From the NCBI GenBank assembly GCA_018656065.1, contig JABHZY010000010.1, positions 68,638 through 107,296 on the forward strand: a DNA stretch of 38,659 nt. The letters run 5' to 3'. A program made the translations under genes and the position numbers. Positions within the stretch are counted from its first letter, which is position 1; each line of letters opens with the position of its first letter. Shown here in pieces: positions 8,581 to 17,919 of the stretch. The notes beneath the pieces were generated by a model that did no database searches, was not told the origin of the DNA, and saw nothing but the letters and a program-made list of their open reading frames with translations. This stretch comes from Candidatus Komeilibacteria bacterium (GTDB lineage: Bacteria > Patescibacteriota > Patescibacteriia > UBA1558 > GWA2-36-10).

Positions 8581-9687
8581 TTATAATTTACCTTTGGAAA
8601 TTGCTAATCTAATATTTTCCATTAAACTTATATAAAAATATAAATTATTCAAAGTAGCTAATCTAAAACCTAACGACTCTTGAGTTTTAAATAAATGATG
8701 CAAGTAAGCTCTAGAATAATTTTTTAAATTGGCATCATTAATTGATTTTATATCTTTGGCAAACTTAGCGTTAGTAATATTTATAGTAGTATAAAAATTT
8801 TTCTTAGTCACATCAGGCTTACCTTTCCATATATAAAGTTTACCATGTCTAGCTTCCCTAGTAGGGATGACACAATCAAACATATCAATACCACGCCTGA
8901 CCGCTTCTATAATATTTTCTGGATAACCAACTCCCATTAGATAACGAGCTTTGTCAGCCGGAAGCTCTGGCACTGTATAATCTAAAACTTTGTACATAAT
9001 CTTACTTGATTCTCCAACTGCCAAACCACCTACTGCGTAACCATCAAAATTCATAGCCACCAGTTCTTTAGCTGAACGAATGCGAAGATCTTTGTAATCA
9101 GCTCCTTGAACAATGCCAAATACTAATTGTTTTTTTATTTTGCTATTTTTTTTATTTAATTTGTTTTTATAATCAATGGCAAGTTTTGCCCACTGGCTAG
9201 TTCTCTCTAGAGCTTCTGTAGCTTTAGCTTTAGTAGTTGGCAAACCAACACACTCATCCAAAACCATCATAATGTCACTATTTAAAGCAACTTGAATATT
9301 AATAACTTTCTTGGGGTTCAAGACATGGCGGGAACCATCAATATGAGATTGAAATTCTATATTATTTCCTTTGATTTTTCTAAACTTAGCCAAGGAAAAA
9401 ACTTGATAGCCACCACTGTCTGTTAAAATTGGCAGATCATTATCCATAAATTTATGCAGACCACCAAACTTTTTTATTACTTCTGTACCAGGCTTTAATA
9501 AATTATGATAAGTATTAGATAATATAATCTCTGCTCCTAAATCTTTTACCTCTTTAGCTTCCAAAGATTTAATAGCTGCTTTGGTAGCAATCGGCATGAA
9601 AAAAGGAGTACGAACTTCTCCTTTAGCAGTTTTCAGTACTCCCAATCTAGCTTTTGATTTCTTTGATTGTTTTTTTAATTTAAACAT
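8581..9687 (-). CDS. tgt: tRNA-guanine transglycosylase
   Basis: LTDSGGYQVFSL, SHIDGSRH, DECVGLP, FGIVQGADYKDLR, GYAVGGLAVGES, MFDCVIPTREARHG, NYSRAYLHHLF. Confidence 0.95.
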   Translation of the reverse strand: MFKLKKQSKKSKARLGVLKTAKGEVRTPFFMPIATKAAIKSLEAKEVKDLGAEIILSNTYHNLLKPGTEVIKKFGGLHKFMDNDLPILTDSGGYQVFSLAKFRKIKGNNIEFQSHIDGSRHVLNPKKVINIQVALNSDIMMVLDECVGLPTTKAKATEALERTSQWAKLAIDYKNKLNKKNSKIKKQLVFGIVQGADYKDLRIRSAKELVAMNFDGYAVGGLAVGESSKIMYKVLDYTVPELPADKARYLMGVGYPENIIEAVRRGIDMFDCVIPTREARHGKLYIWKGKPDVTKKNFYTTINITNAKFAKDIKSINDANLKNYSRAYLHHLFKTQESLGFRLATLNNLYFYISLMENIRLAISKGKL

Positions 9688-9689
9688 AA

Positions 9690-11546
9690 TTACTCTATAA
9701 TCCCGATAGGGTCACTACTGTCTGATATGACATCTGAAGTTTTAATAGCTTTTGATCTAACTGTTACCTCTTCTATACCGCTGGCATCAACCGTGGTGGC
9801 ATTTAATATTGTCATAGTCTGTCCTACATTTTCTTCTTCTGGAGTAAGCCTAACTATAAAAGAAGCTGTCAAAGGCAAAATCATATCTGAGAAATCTTCC
9901 ATAGTCCAAGTAAGGCTCCTGTCTTCTAAATCAAAATCTAAATACCCGCCTTGAATATCCATCGCAGAAATAAAATCAACTTGAGGTGGTAGATTAGAAC
10001 TAACATTTACATTATCAAATAAGCCTGTTGCTTCTGGCAAAGACCAAATAACCAAATACTCTGTTTCTTCATTTACTTGTGGTGGCAATAATCCTGAGCC
10101 TACTCTTCTACCTCCTAGATCCCAATATATTCCATTATTAAAACTAAGGCTTTCACCGATAGTTAACATCAAAGGTGAGCTTACTTGCTGCCAACCTTCT
10201 AAGCCTTCTATATTTATTTCTATAATATTTTCTACCATACGATCTGGCAGTGGATCATTTACTACATCTAACTGCCAAGTAAAAATACGAGATTCGCCGG
10301 CTGGCCAATTAACCAAAGACTCATCTTCATTTTTAGTCCAAGTAATTTTATTGTCACTATAATTAGCAATAGTATCTAGACTGTCCCAATCTAAAACTTG
10401 TCCATCTATCACTGCTGATATTATTACGTCTGCCACATCACCCTTACTATTATTAGTTATTTCTAATTGATACCTCAATTCATCTCCCCAGGTAAGCGCT
10501 TGTAAACTAGGCTCCCCATTTATTTGAAACTCCATATCAAATTTTGGATTGATAACTATAATATTTTTTTCTACTCTAGATAGCCTACGAAAATTATCAT
10601 CTACCATATTACCGACCTCAACTACTAACAGCTGATCCATTTTAGAATCCACGCCAAATACACCATTTATCAACATGGTCTTGGTTTCTTCTCCATCTAA
10701 AGTTAATTTGAAATAATTTCCGTCTGGTAAAAAGTCAGGCCCAGGGTTAATAATATCTTCATCCACTTCCACATCTAATAACCCAAGGGGTAAGTCATCC
10801 GTCCTTTGGACTATTGTAAAATCATCTGGATATAATATATCAATATATAGATCTTCTAAACTGTCATCTGTTAAATTTTTAAAATTAATCTTGATTTCTT
10901 GATCAGCTGCAACTAAAGTTTTTTCTATAGCCTCAACACTCATTTCAATCTTAGAATCTGAAATTTTAGTATCTATACTGTCTTTGACTTTAAAATCTGA
11001 ATGAAAATTCTCTGGTTGATATGACAAAGTAAAAGCAGAAGTTAAATCTTCATCTTTCTGACCAACTAATTGCCCTATAATTTCTAGCTCTACTTTCTTA
11101 CCAGGACTTAAATCATCTAATAACCACGTAGTAGCATTTTGATCTATTGGCTCAATACTAGCTTCATTAAAATAAAATCCATTTGGCCAACGAACTGATA
11201 ATTCAAGTTTTTGCATAGTGACAGTATCTATATTCTGATAAGTCACCTTATAAGTAGTCTGATCACCTGAAATTATTTTATTTGGCCCGTCTATGGCTAA
11301 CTTTATACTATTATCTATTTGTTCAGTGCTTTGTTTACTAAAATACCAAAATCCAGCAACTGTAGCTGCAAAAAGTAAAAACAAGAACCATAAACAAGAG
11401 CCCTTACCTTTTGGCGCTTTCTTAAAAGTTTGATATTCCTTAGGCACTTTCTTCTTTCTTCTGGTAATAGAAGGCGCTTCATATGATCGCTTTCTAACTG
11501 GAGCTCTTTTAACTGAGTCCATACTTCTTTTTTTTATTTTAGCCAT
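9690..11546 (-). CDS. single-TM surface protein with DUF11/CARDB-like beta-sandwich repeats
   Basis: Basic N-tail, one TM segment (CLWFLFLLFAATVAGFWYF), then repeated adhesin-like domains (KLELSVRWPNGFYF, YQLEITNNSKGDVADVIISA). Confidence 0.7.
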   Translation of the reverse strand: MAKIKKRSMDSVKRAPVRKRSYEAPSITRRKKKVPKEYQTFKKAPKGKGSCLWFLFLLFAATVAGFWYFSKQSTEQIDNSIKLAIDGPNKIISGDQTTYKVTYQNIDTVTMQKLELSVRWPNGFYFNEASIEPIDQNATTWLLDDLSPGKKVELEIIGQLVGQKDEDLTSAFTLSYQPENFHSDFKVKDSIDTKISDSKIEMSVEAIEKTLVAADQEIKINFKNLTDDSLEDLYIDILYPDDFTIVQRTDDLPLGLLDVEVDEDIINPGPDFLPDGNYFKLTLDGEETKTMLINGVFGVDSKMDQLLVVEVGNMVDDNFRRLSRVEKNIIVINPKFDMEFQINGEPSLQALTWGDELRYQLEITNNSKGDVADVIISAVIDGQVLDWDSLDTIANYSDNKITWTKNEDESLVNWPAGESRIFTWQLDVVNDPLPDRMVENIIEINIEGLEGWQQVSSPLMLTIGESLSFNNGIYWDLGGRRVGSGLLPPQVNEETEYLVIWSLPEATGLFDNVNVSSNLPPQVDFISAMDIQGGYLDFDLEDRSLTWTMEDFSDMILPLTASFIVRLTPEEENVGQTMTILNATTVDASGIEEVTVRSKAIKTSDVISDSSDPIGIIE

Positions 11547-12237
11547 AGATAAATAATTTTAGAGATTTAGAAGGTTGCTCAAATATTGATTGGTAATATA
11601 TTTTTGAAATTCTGAACCACTCTTTATTGAGTTTGCTATCAATAGATAGATTAATCAATTGTGGCCAATCAGATTTAATTATAAATTGTAAAAAATCGAA
11701 TAACTCTCCGCTAATAGGAACCGACTTACTATGATCATGCTCCATATACATCATACCTTCATTAGAGGCGTGCTTACCTAAACGGAAACGTGGCTCCCAA
11801 CCAGCTACAGACAAATATTTCCAGAGAAAAGCTCTCACTAATGTCATCTTTCTATTCATATTAATTCCTTCGTGATCTAAAATAGTAAAAATATGTTCCA
11901 TTAAAGAAAATTCTCTAAATTTCTGACCCATAGATCTATCACTTAGAAATAACTCTACTATTGAAGATGCTAATGACATACTCTTAAGATCTTTTCTAAG
12001 ATTACTGTAGTTTTCTAATACTACTACACCAGCCATGTGGTCCATCTTACCACGACCGATCATTACTTTTACTTTATTAAAGGGCATTAGGTGTCCAGCT
12101 AATTTACTTCTAGATCGAGCGGCTGAGCGTAGGACTACAGAGATCACACCTTCCTGAGGAGTAAAAATATCATAGATCCTATCAGCTTCTCTGAAAGGCC
12201 TGCTTCTCAGTACAAATGCTTCGGTCTTAAAAGCCAT
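11539..12237 (-). CDS. recO: DNA repair protein RecO
   Basis: MAFKTEAFVLRSRPFREADRIYDIFTPQEGVISVVLRSAARSRSKLAGHLMPFNKV: RecO OB-fold N-terminus. Confidence 0.9.
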   Translation of the reverse strand: MAFKTEAFVLRSRPFREADRIYDIFTPQEGVISVVLRSAARSRSKLAGHLMPFNKVKVMIGRGKMDHMAGVVVLENYSNLRKDLKSMSLASSIVELFLSDRSMGQKFREFSLMEHIFTILDHEGINMNRKMTLVRAFLWKYLSVAGWEPRFRLGKHASNEGMMYMEHDHSKSVPISGELFDFLQFIIKSDWPQLINLSIDSKLNKEWFRISKIYYQSIFEQPSKSLKLFIYG

Positions 12238-12241
12238 GTGC

Positions 12242-15127
12242 TTATAACTTTAATCCTAAAGTAATTTCTTCTTTGTTTATTTTTACTTCTTTGATAACTT
12301 TTGAATCCTTGTCTGTCTCTATCAAATCTCCAGCTGAAGTCCCAGCTACTAATTCATCTTTATATTTCTCAATTACTGACTTTAGATAATCTGATTTGGT
12401 ATTATATGTCTCAACTGGATTGTCACTAGGTTTTAATCCTGCATCTTTACGCATAGCATTAATAAATCTAACAAGTTCTCTGACTACGCCTTTTTCTTTA
12501 AGCTCATCTGTAAGATTAGTATCTAATGACATTGTTTCTTCTTCATCTACAATCCAACCGCTAGGAGTATGTAACTTTTTATCTACTTTAATATTTTCAA
12601 CATTAAGTTCGTTTTTTAAAATCTCTATACCCCAACCAACAACAGGAGTAGTGAGTTGAATAACATTTAAAGGCTGCCTGACTTTCATGCCAGACTTAGC
12701 TCTTAAAGCATGAGCTTTCTCTGCAATAGCTTTTATAACATCCATATTAATTAAAACTTTGGCATCAACTAATTCTTTATTTAATTCTTTCCATTCTTCA
12801 AGATGAACAGACTCTTGCTGGTTATCAAATTCAGAATAAATTGTCTCAGCACTCATTGGTACAAAAGGAGCAATGATCTTTGATAATTCTTTGAGCACAA
12901 AGGCTAGTGTATTAATTGCTTGATTGTCTCCATCTTTGAATCTATCTCTAGATCTTCTGATATACCAAGTAGATAAACCATCGATAAAATCAATTATGGC
13001 TCTAGTTGGTTTAACTAGATTATAGGCGTCCATTTCACTAGCTACCTCATGCTGCAGAGTAGCTAATTTACTGACAATCCATTTATCTAAAACATTATCT
13101 AATTTTTTGGGCTCATCACCTGCTACTTTCTTATCGCCAGAAAACATTAAATAAAAATTCAAAACATTTTGTAGTATGCCAGTGAAACGACGATACATAG
13201 TATTTAAATCTTTTTCTACAAAAGAAAGATTTTCCGCAGCCATAACCGGCGAAGATAATAAATACATACGCAAAGCATCAGCTCCATATTTTTCCATGAC
13301 TAAATCTGGCTCTGGATAATTTTGTAACCGCTTAGACATTTTCTTACCATCCTCGGCTAAGACAATACCATTGACTATACAATTATCAAAAGCACAACTT
13401 CCCTTAACACCGCCAGCTATTACATGAAGATAATAAAACCAAGCTCTAGTTTGATCAGCGCCTTCGGCAATAAATTTAGCTGGAAATTTTTGATTAAACT
13501 CCCGCTCATTTTCAAATGGATAATGAGATTGAGCATAGGGCATTGAACCTGATTCAAACCAACAATCAAGTACATCTGGAATACGAGTCATTGTACCTCC
13601 ACATTTACAATCAAATGTAACTTCATCAACTACATGCTTATGAAGATCCTCTACTTCTACACCTGACAATTCTTTAAGTTCCGCCACAGAGCCTACTACT
13701 ATTCGCTCTTCACACTTGTCACAATGCCATAATGGAATAACAGATCCCCAAAATCTTTGACGAGAAATTGACCAATCACGAGCACCTTCTAGCCATTTAC
13801 CAAAACGACCTGCTTTGATGTGTTCAGGAACCCAATTAATATCTTTGGCGTTTTTAAGTAGACTGTCTTTGATTTTCAAAACATTCACAAACCAAGATGA
13901 AGTTGCGTAATTCAGCAACGGAGTATCACAACGCCAACAATGTGGATAAGAATGTTCGTATTTTTCTTTAGCAAATAATAATCCTTTAGCAGCCAAATAT
14001 TTGATAATAGCAATATCAGTAGTTGTATGATCGTCTTTTGGTTTTACATTTAACCCTGCAAAATCTGTAGCTTCTTTATTAATAAAACCATCCATAGCTA
14101 CGTGCTGGATAAAAGGCAAATTCTTTTCCTTGCCTAATTTCATATCATCTTCACCAAAAGCTGGTGCCATATGAACAATGCCAGTTCCTTCTTCAGTAGT
14201 TACAAAGTCAGCTGATAGAATTTGCCAGCCATTGTCTCTATTCTCTAAATCTTTATCATTATAGTAATAATCAAAAAGCGGCTTTACTTTTTTGCTTATC
14301 AGATCTTTACCTTTAAATTCTTCTAATATTTTTGGATTTTCTCCTAAATCTTTTTGATAACTTTCTATTAATTCTTTAGCTATAATATATTTAGAATCTT
14401 CCACTTCTATTTTTACATAATCAATATCTTCTCCTACTGCCAAAGCCACATTACCAATCAAGGTCCAAGGAGTAGTTGTCCAAGCCAAGACGTAAGTTCC
14501 AGGTTCATCAACTAATTCAAACTTAGCAGTAACCGATAAATCTTTAATATCTTTGTAGCCTTCAGTTACTTCAGATTGAGAAAGAGTAGTTTCACAACGC
14601 GGACAGATATGCATTGAACGGTAGTCCTCATATATAAGCTCCTTATCCCAAAGTTCTTTAAAGACCCACCAGACAGATTCCATGTAATTCAAATCCATGG
14701 TCTTATAGTCGTTTTCCATATCTACCCAACGACCCATACGACGAATGGTGCCTTTCCAAGCATCAGCGTATTCCATTACTCGAGAACGGCAATTTTCATT
14801 AAACTTGCTAATGCCATATTTTTCTATATCTTTTTTGGTTTCAAAGCCAAGATCTTTTTCTACAATATTTTCAATTGGTAAGCCATGGACATCCCAGCCC
14901 CATTTACGTTCTACCTTATATCCTTTCATGGTCCAATATCTAGGTACCACGTCCTTCATTATAGAGGCCACTAAATGACCGTAATGAGGAGTACCTGTGG
15001 CAAAAGGAGGGCCATCATAAAAAAGATAGTCACCTTGCGGAGCATCCTGATCAACTGACTTTTGGAAAATCTCATTTTTATCCCAAAAATCCAATATTTT
15101 CTTTTCTTTTTCCTTAAAATCTACCAT
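12242..15127 (-). CDS. ileS: isoleucyl-tRNA synthetase (type 2 / eukaryote-like class)
   Basis: DGPPFATGTPHYGHL, DVHGLPIENIVEK, WTTTPWTL, GKKMSKRLQNYPEP; 961 aa. Confidence 0.96.
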   Translation of the reverse strand: MVDFKEKEKKILDFWDKNEIFQKSVDQDAPQGDYLFYDGPPFATGTPHYGHLVASIMKDVVPRYWTMKGYKVERKWGWDVHGLPIENIVEKDLGFETKKDIEKYGISKFNENCRSRVMEYADAWKGTIRRMGRWVDMENDYKTMDLNYMESVWWVFKELWDKELIYEDYRSMHICPRCETTLSQSEVTEGYKDIKDLSVTAKFELVDEPGTYVLAWTTTPWTLIGNVALAVGEDIDYVKIEVEDSKYIIAKELIESYQKDLGENPKILEEFKGKDLISKKVKPLFDYYYNDKDLENRDNGWQILSADFVTTEEGTGIVHMAPAFGEDDMKLGKEKNLPFIQHVAMDGFINKEATDFAGLNVKPKDDHTTTDIAIIKYLAAKGLLFAKEKYEHSYPHCWRCDTPLLNYATSSWFVNVLKIKDSLLKNAKDINWVPEHIKAGRFGKWLEGARDWSISRQRFWGSVIPLWHCDKCEERIVVGSVAELKELSGVEVEDLHKHVVDEVTFDCKCGGTMTRIPDVLDCWFESGSMPYAQSHYPFENEREFNQKFPAKFIAEGADQTRAWFYYLHVIAGGVKGSCAFDNCIVNGIVLAEDGKKMSKRLQNYPEPDLVMEKYGADALRMYLLSSPVMAAENLSFVEKDLNTMYRRFTGILQNVLNFYLMFSGDKKVAGDEPKKLDNVLDKWIVSKLATLQHEVASEMDAYNLVKPTRAIIDFIDGLSTWYIRRSRDRFKDGDNQAINTLAFVLKELSKIIAPFVPMSAETIYSEFDNQQESVHLEEWKELNKELVDAKVLINMDVIKAIAEKAHALRAKSGMKVRQPLNVIQLTTPVVGWGIEILKNELNVENIKVDKKLHTPSGWIVDEEETMSLDTNLTDELKEKGVVRELVRFINAMRKDAGLKPSDNPVETYNTKSDYLKSVIEKYKDELVAGTSAGDLIETDKDSKVIKEVKINKEEITLGLKL

Positions 15128-15152
15128 ATAACATTTTTAAACTAGTTTGCTT

Positions 15153-15181
15153 ATTCTAACCGAAAAAGCCTATTTTGACAA
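15153..15181 (-). promoter_or_regulatory. sigma70-like promoter for ileS
   Basis: TTGTCA (15176-15181)-N17-TAGAAT (15153-15158), minus strand. Confidence 0.6.
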
Positions 15182-15186
15182 TATTC

Positions 15187-15312
15187 TTAGAAAAACAAAG
15201 AATAAAGGGTTTGCCATAAACTTTTCTTAGATTTTTTAGCACATTTAGCCCGATATACCTTGGCTTGTTTACGAGTAGGGATGCTAAAAATTTTGTCTAA
15301 TCTCTTTTTCAT
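15187..15312 (-). CDS. 41-aa highly basic small ORF
   Basis: Not in ORF track; reverse translation MKKRLDKIFSIPTRKQAKVYRAKCAKKSKKSLWQTLYSLFF*. Confidence 0.4.
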   Translation of the reverse strand: MKKRLDKIFSIPTRKQAKVYRAKCAKKSKKSLWQTLYSLFF

Positions 15313-15338
15313 TTTTTGTTTTATTAATTATATATAAA

Positions 15339-15374
15339 CTCTTAGGCCTTTAAGCATGAAAAAAGGCCCAAGAG
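15339..15374 (-). terminator. hairpin after the merR-like gene
   Basis: CTCTTAGGCCTTT / AAAGGCCCAAGAG 13-bp stem; downstream T tract is weak. Confidence 0.5.
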
Positions 15375-15376
15375 GT

Positions 15377-15616
15377 TTATAACCGGCTTTTGATTTCCTC
15401 TATGGTGTATCTTTTCTTGATTTGTAGATCAGCTATCTTTTTTAATACTTTCATCGCTTTGACTGGATCATAAAGACGATAACCGCCCTGTGAACGCCCA
15501 GCCTCTTTAATTAACCCTTCGCGAGTATAAAAATTGATAGTGGAAGGTAAAACAGAGAACATTTTAGCTAGTTCTCCGATTTTTACTAATCCTGTGTCTT
15601 TAATCCTCTTTTTCAT
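15377..15616 (-). CDS. MerR family transcriptional regulator (HTH-only size)
   Basis: MKKRIKDTGLVKIGELAKMFSVLPSTINFYTREGLIKEAGRSQGGYRLYD; start placed at 15616 rather than the track's 15640 based on the promoter position. Confidence 0.85.
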   Translation of the reverse strand: MKKRIKDTGLVKIGELAKMFSVLPSTINFYTREGLIKEAGRSQGGYRLYDPVKAMKVLKKIADLQIKKRYTIEEIKSRL

Positions 15617-15628
15617 AAAGGTATATAT

Positions 15629-15657
15629 ATTATAAACCATAAAGTAAGAAGTGTAAA
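15629..15657 (-). promoter_or_regulatory. promoter of merR-like gene
   Basis: TTTACA (15652-15657)-N17-TATAAT (15629-15634), minus strand. Confidence 0.7.
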
Positions 15658-15691
15658 GTAACTCTAAACACTTTATAGTTAGCTTAAATAA

Positions 15692-15715
15692 AAAACCGCC
15701 CTAACGGGCGGTTTT
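15692..15715 (-). terminator. Rho-independent terminator after the 15732-16247 gene
   Basis: AAAACCGCCCTAACGGGCGGTTTT; minus strand followed by T-rich sequence. Confidence 0.8.
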
Positions 15716-15731
15716 GACTTACGCTTATAAA

Positions 15732-16247
15732 TTATTGGCTAATTCGGTTTATCTCGACTAATATCTGTGATTCTGCGCCAATTTCTTCTATAGCTACCAA
15801 TTTAGATCTATTAACTTGCATCAAACCTTCTGGACGATGGAGTTCTTGACCTCTTTGGATAAGTACTGGAACTTCTACTGCTTGAGGCTCAGCCCCCTCT
15901 TCTTCAGCAGCTACCAGCTGTTGTTCAATTTGAATATAATATACTTCATCTAAATAAACATTTAGGGCGTCCTCTTTAACTACCTTGGCATAGTAAGCTT
16001 GACCATTATCTAAATAGATAGCTTTAAACTTATAATCTTTCTCCATAGTTTCCACTTTAGACATAAACATCCAAGCAGCTCCTAATAAAATTATAATGAC
16101 AATAAAAGTTAAAGCTAACCAAGATTTACCTCTATTACTCTGTGGCTTTTGAGATACAAAATTCTCAAATTCCATCAAAGCCTCCTCATCTTTTTTGGCT
16201 GCAGCCCTTCTAGGCCTTGCTGTAGTGCTTGTTTTTCTTGTAGGCAT
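15732..16247 (-). CDS. hypothetical bitopic membrane protein with basic N-tail
   Basis: MPTRKTSTTARPRRAAAKK..., single TM (WLALTFIVIIILLGAAWMFM), extracytoplasmic domain. Confidence 0.65.
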   Translation of the reverse strand: MPTRKTSTTARPRRAAAKKDEEALMEFENFVSQKPQSNRGKSWLALTFIVIIILLGAAWMFMSKVETMEKDYKFKAIYLDNGQAYYAKVVKEDALNVYLDEVYYIQIEQQLVAAEEEGAEPQAVEVPVLIQRGQELHRPEGLMQVNRSKLVAIEEIGAESQILVEINRISQ

Positions 16248-16317
16248 AATAAAAATTATTACTGATTTTAATATATAAATAATAACAATTAATTTTTATA
16301 AAGTAAAGTGTCTCAAT

Positions 16318-16346
16318 TTTACAAAATCAAAAACATATACTATGAT
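16318..16346 (+). promoter_or_regulatory. promoter of dprA-led operon
   Basis: TTTACA-N17-TATGAT, upstream of ATG at 16376. Confidence 0.65.
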
Positions 16347-16375
16347 AATGAACAGTTAAACATAAAGAAAAGCGT

Positions 16376-17278
16376 ATGAAAAGCGATTTACCTATCCGTC
16401 CTGAAGAAACGGATAAAAACAATGCTTGTATTAGTATTTCAGATTGTGATTATCCTGAGTTACTAAAAAATATTTACGATCCACCAAAGTTATTATTTTT
16501 TAAAGGCAATAAAAAACTTTTGCATTATAAAAATTTATTAACTGTGGTCGGCTCTAGACAAACAACCGATTATCACCGCAATACTTTAGAAAAAATAATT
16601 ACTGATTTAAAAGACACATCTATAGTAATCGTTAGTGGCCTAGCTGTCGGCATAGATCGTATGGCCCATAGATATGCTCTAGATAATGATCTACCTACAA
16701 TTGCAGTTTTGGGATCTAGCCTTGACGAAAGAAAGCTCTATCCTCAAGAAAATTTATCTCTAGCCAGAGAAATAATAAATAAAGGCGGTCTACTACTTTC
16801 TGAACAAAGTCCTCAAACTAAAACACAGCTCTGGCATTTTCCTAAAAGAAATAGAATATTAGCCGGTCTATCAAAAACAACTGTAGTAATATCTGGCGCC
16901 AAAAAATCTGGTACACTAATAACAGCTCAGGTAGCTATAGATGAGGGGCGTGAAGTACTAGCCCTGCCTGGTAATATCAATCTCCGACTAAACCAAGGAC
17001 CAAACAAACTAATCAAAGCCGGAGCTGGCTTGCTCAACTGCAGTAAAGATATTTTGAGAATCTATAACATAGATAAACAAATAATCAAACGAAAAATAAC
17101 ATTTAAAAATAAAGCTCATGCTAAAATTTACTCTTTATTACAAACAGAATCTATAAAACTAGTTGACTTAGCTGCAAGGCTAAATATGCCTTTGGCTAAA
17201 ATAAATCCTCTTATCTCTGAAATGGAGATTCGTGGAATAATTAAACTTAATAATTTAAATCAACTAGAAATAATATGA
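16376..17278 (+). CDS. dprA: DNA processing protein DprA
   Basis: VVGSRQTTDYH, VSGLAVGIDRMAHR, AVLGSSLDERKLYPQEN, HFPKRNRILAGLS, GALxxA-like region, C-terminal winged helix. Confidence 0.95.
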   Translation: MKSDLPIRPEETDKNNACISISDCDYPELLKNIYDPPKLLFFKGNKKLLHYKNLLTVVGSRQTTDYHRNTLEKIITDLKDTSIVIVSGLAVGIDRMAHRYALDNDLPTIAVLGSSLDERKLYPQENLSLAREIINKGGLLLSEQSPQTKTQLWHFPKRNRILAGLSKTTVVISGAKKSGTLITAQVAIDEGREVLALPGNINLRLNQGPNKLIKAGAGLLNCSKDILRIYNIDKQIIKRKITFKNKAHAKIYSLLQTESIKLVDLAARLNMPLAKINPLISEMEIRGIIKLNNLNQLEII

Positions 17279-17919
17279 AAAAAATATTTAACGTAAACCA
17301 GGATAAAAAAATACTTCTTCTTCAGGCTCTTTTTATTACTGCCATGCTACTAGCCAACATAGTCGGCATCAAAATTATAAAAATAGGCCCAGTGAACACT
17401 TCCGTAGGTATATTGCTAGTGCCACTAGCGTTCTTAATTACTGATGTATTAGCAGAAGTCAAAGGTAAAAAATTTGTAGCCAATCTTATTTGGTCTACAG
17501 TAATTGTCTTGATATTTTCTTATCTATTTATCAAGCTCAGTATAAATGTTGAACCAGCTGATAGATTTAAAGATATGAATCCAGCTTTTGTAAGTGTCTT
17601 CAATAGTAGCTCTAGAATGTTCTTGGCTTCAATTGTTGCTTTTATGCTTTCTCAATTTCATGATATTTGGGCTTTTGAATTTTGGAAAGAAAAAACTAAA
17701 GGCAAAATGCTTTGGCTAAGAAACAATCTATCCACTATGGTTAGCCAATTTATTGATACTGTTATTTTTATGTTCTTAGCTTTTTATCATATTGCTCCAA
17801 AATTTGACGCAGCTTTTATCTGGCAGTTGATAGTGCCTTATTATTTACTAAAAATATTAATAGCTTTAATAGATACTCCTTTTGTTTATGCTGGAGTCAA
17901 ATGGCTAAAGAAAAAATAA
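17275..17919 (+). CDS. yhhQ: queuosine precursor transporter, YhhQ/VUT family
   Basis: LLANIVGIKIIKIGPVNTSVGILLVPLAFLITDVLAEVKGKK; start overlaps the dprA stop (ATGA). Confidence 0.85.
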   Translation: MKKIFNVNQDKKILLLQALFITAMLLANIVGIKIIKIGPVNTSVGILLVPLAFLITDVLAEVKGKKFVANLIWSTVIVLIFSYLFIKLSINVEPADRFKDMNPAFVSVFNSSSRMFLASIVAFMLSQFHDIWAFEFWKEKTKGKMLWLRNNLSTMVSQFIDTVIFMFLAFYHIAPKFDAAFIWQLIVPYYLLKILIALIDTPFVYAGVKWLKKK

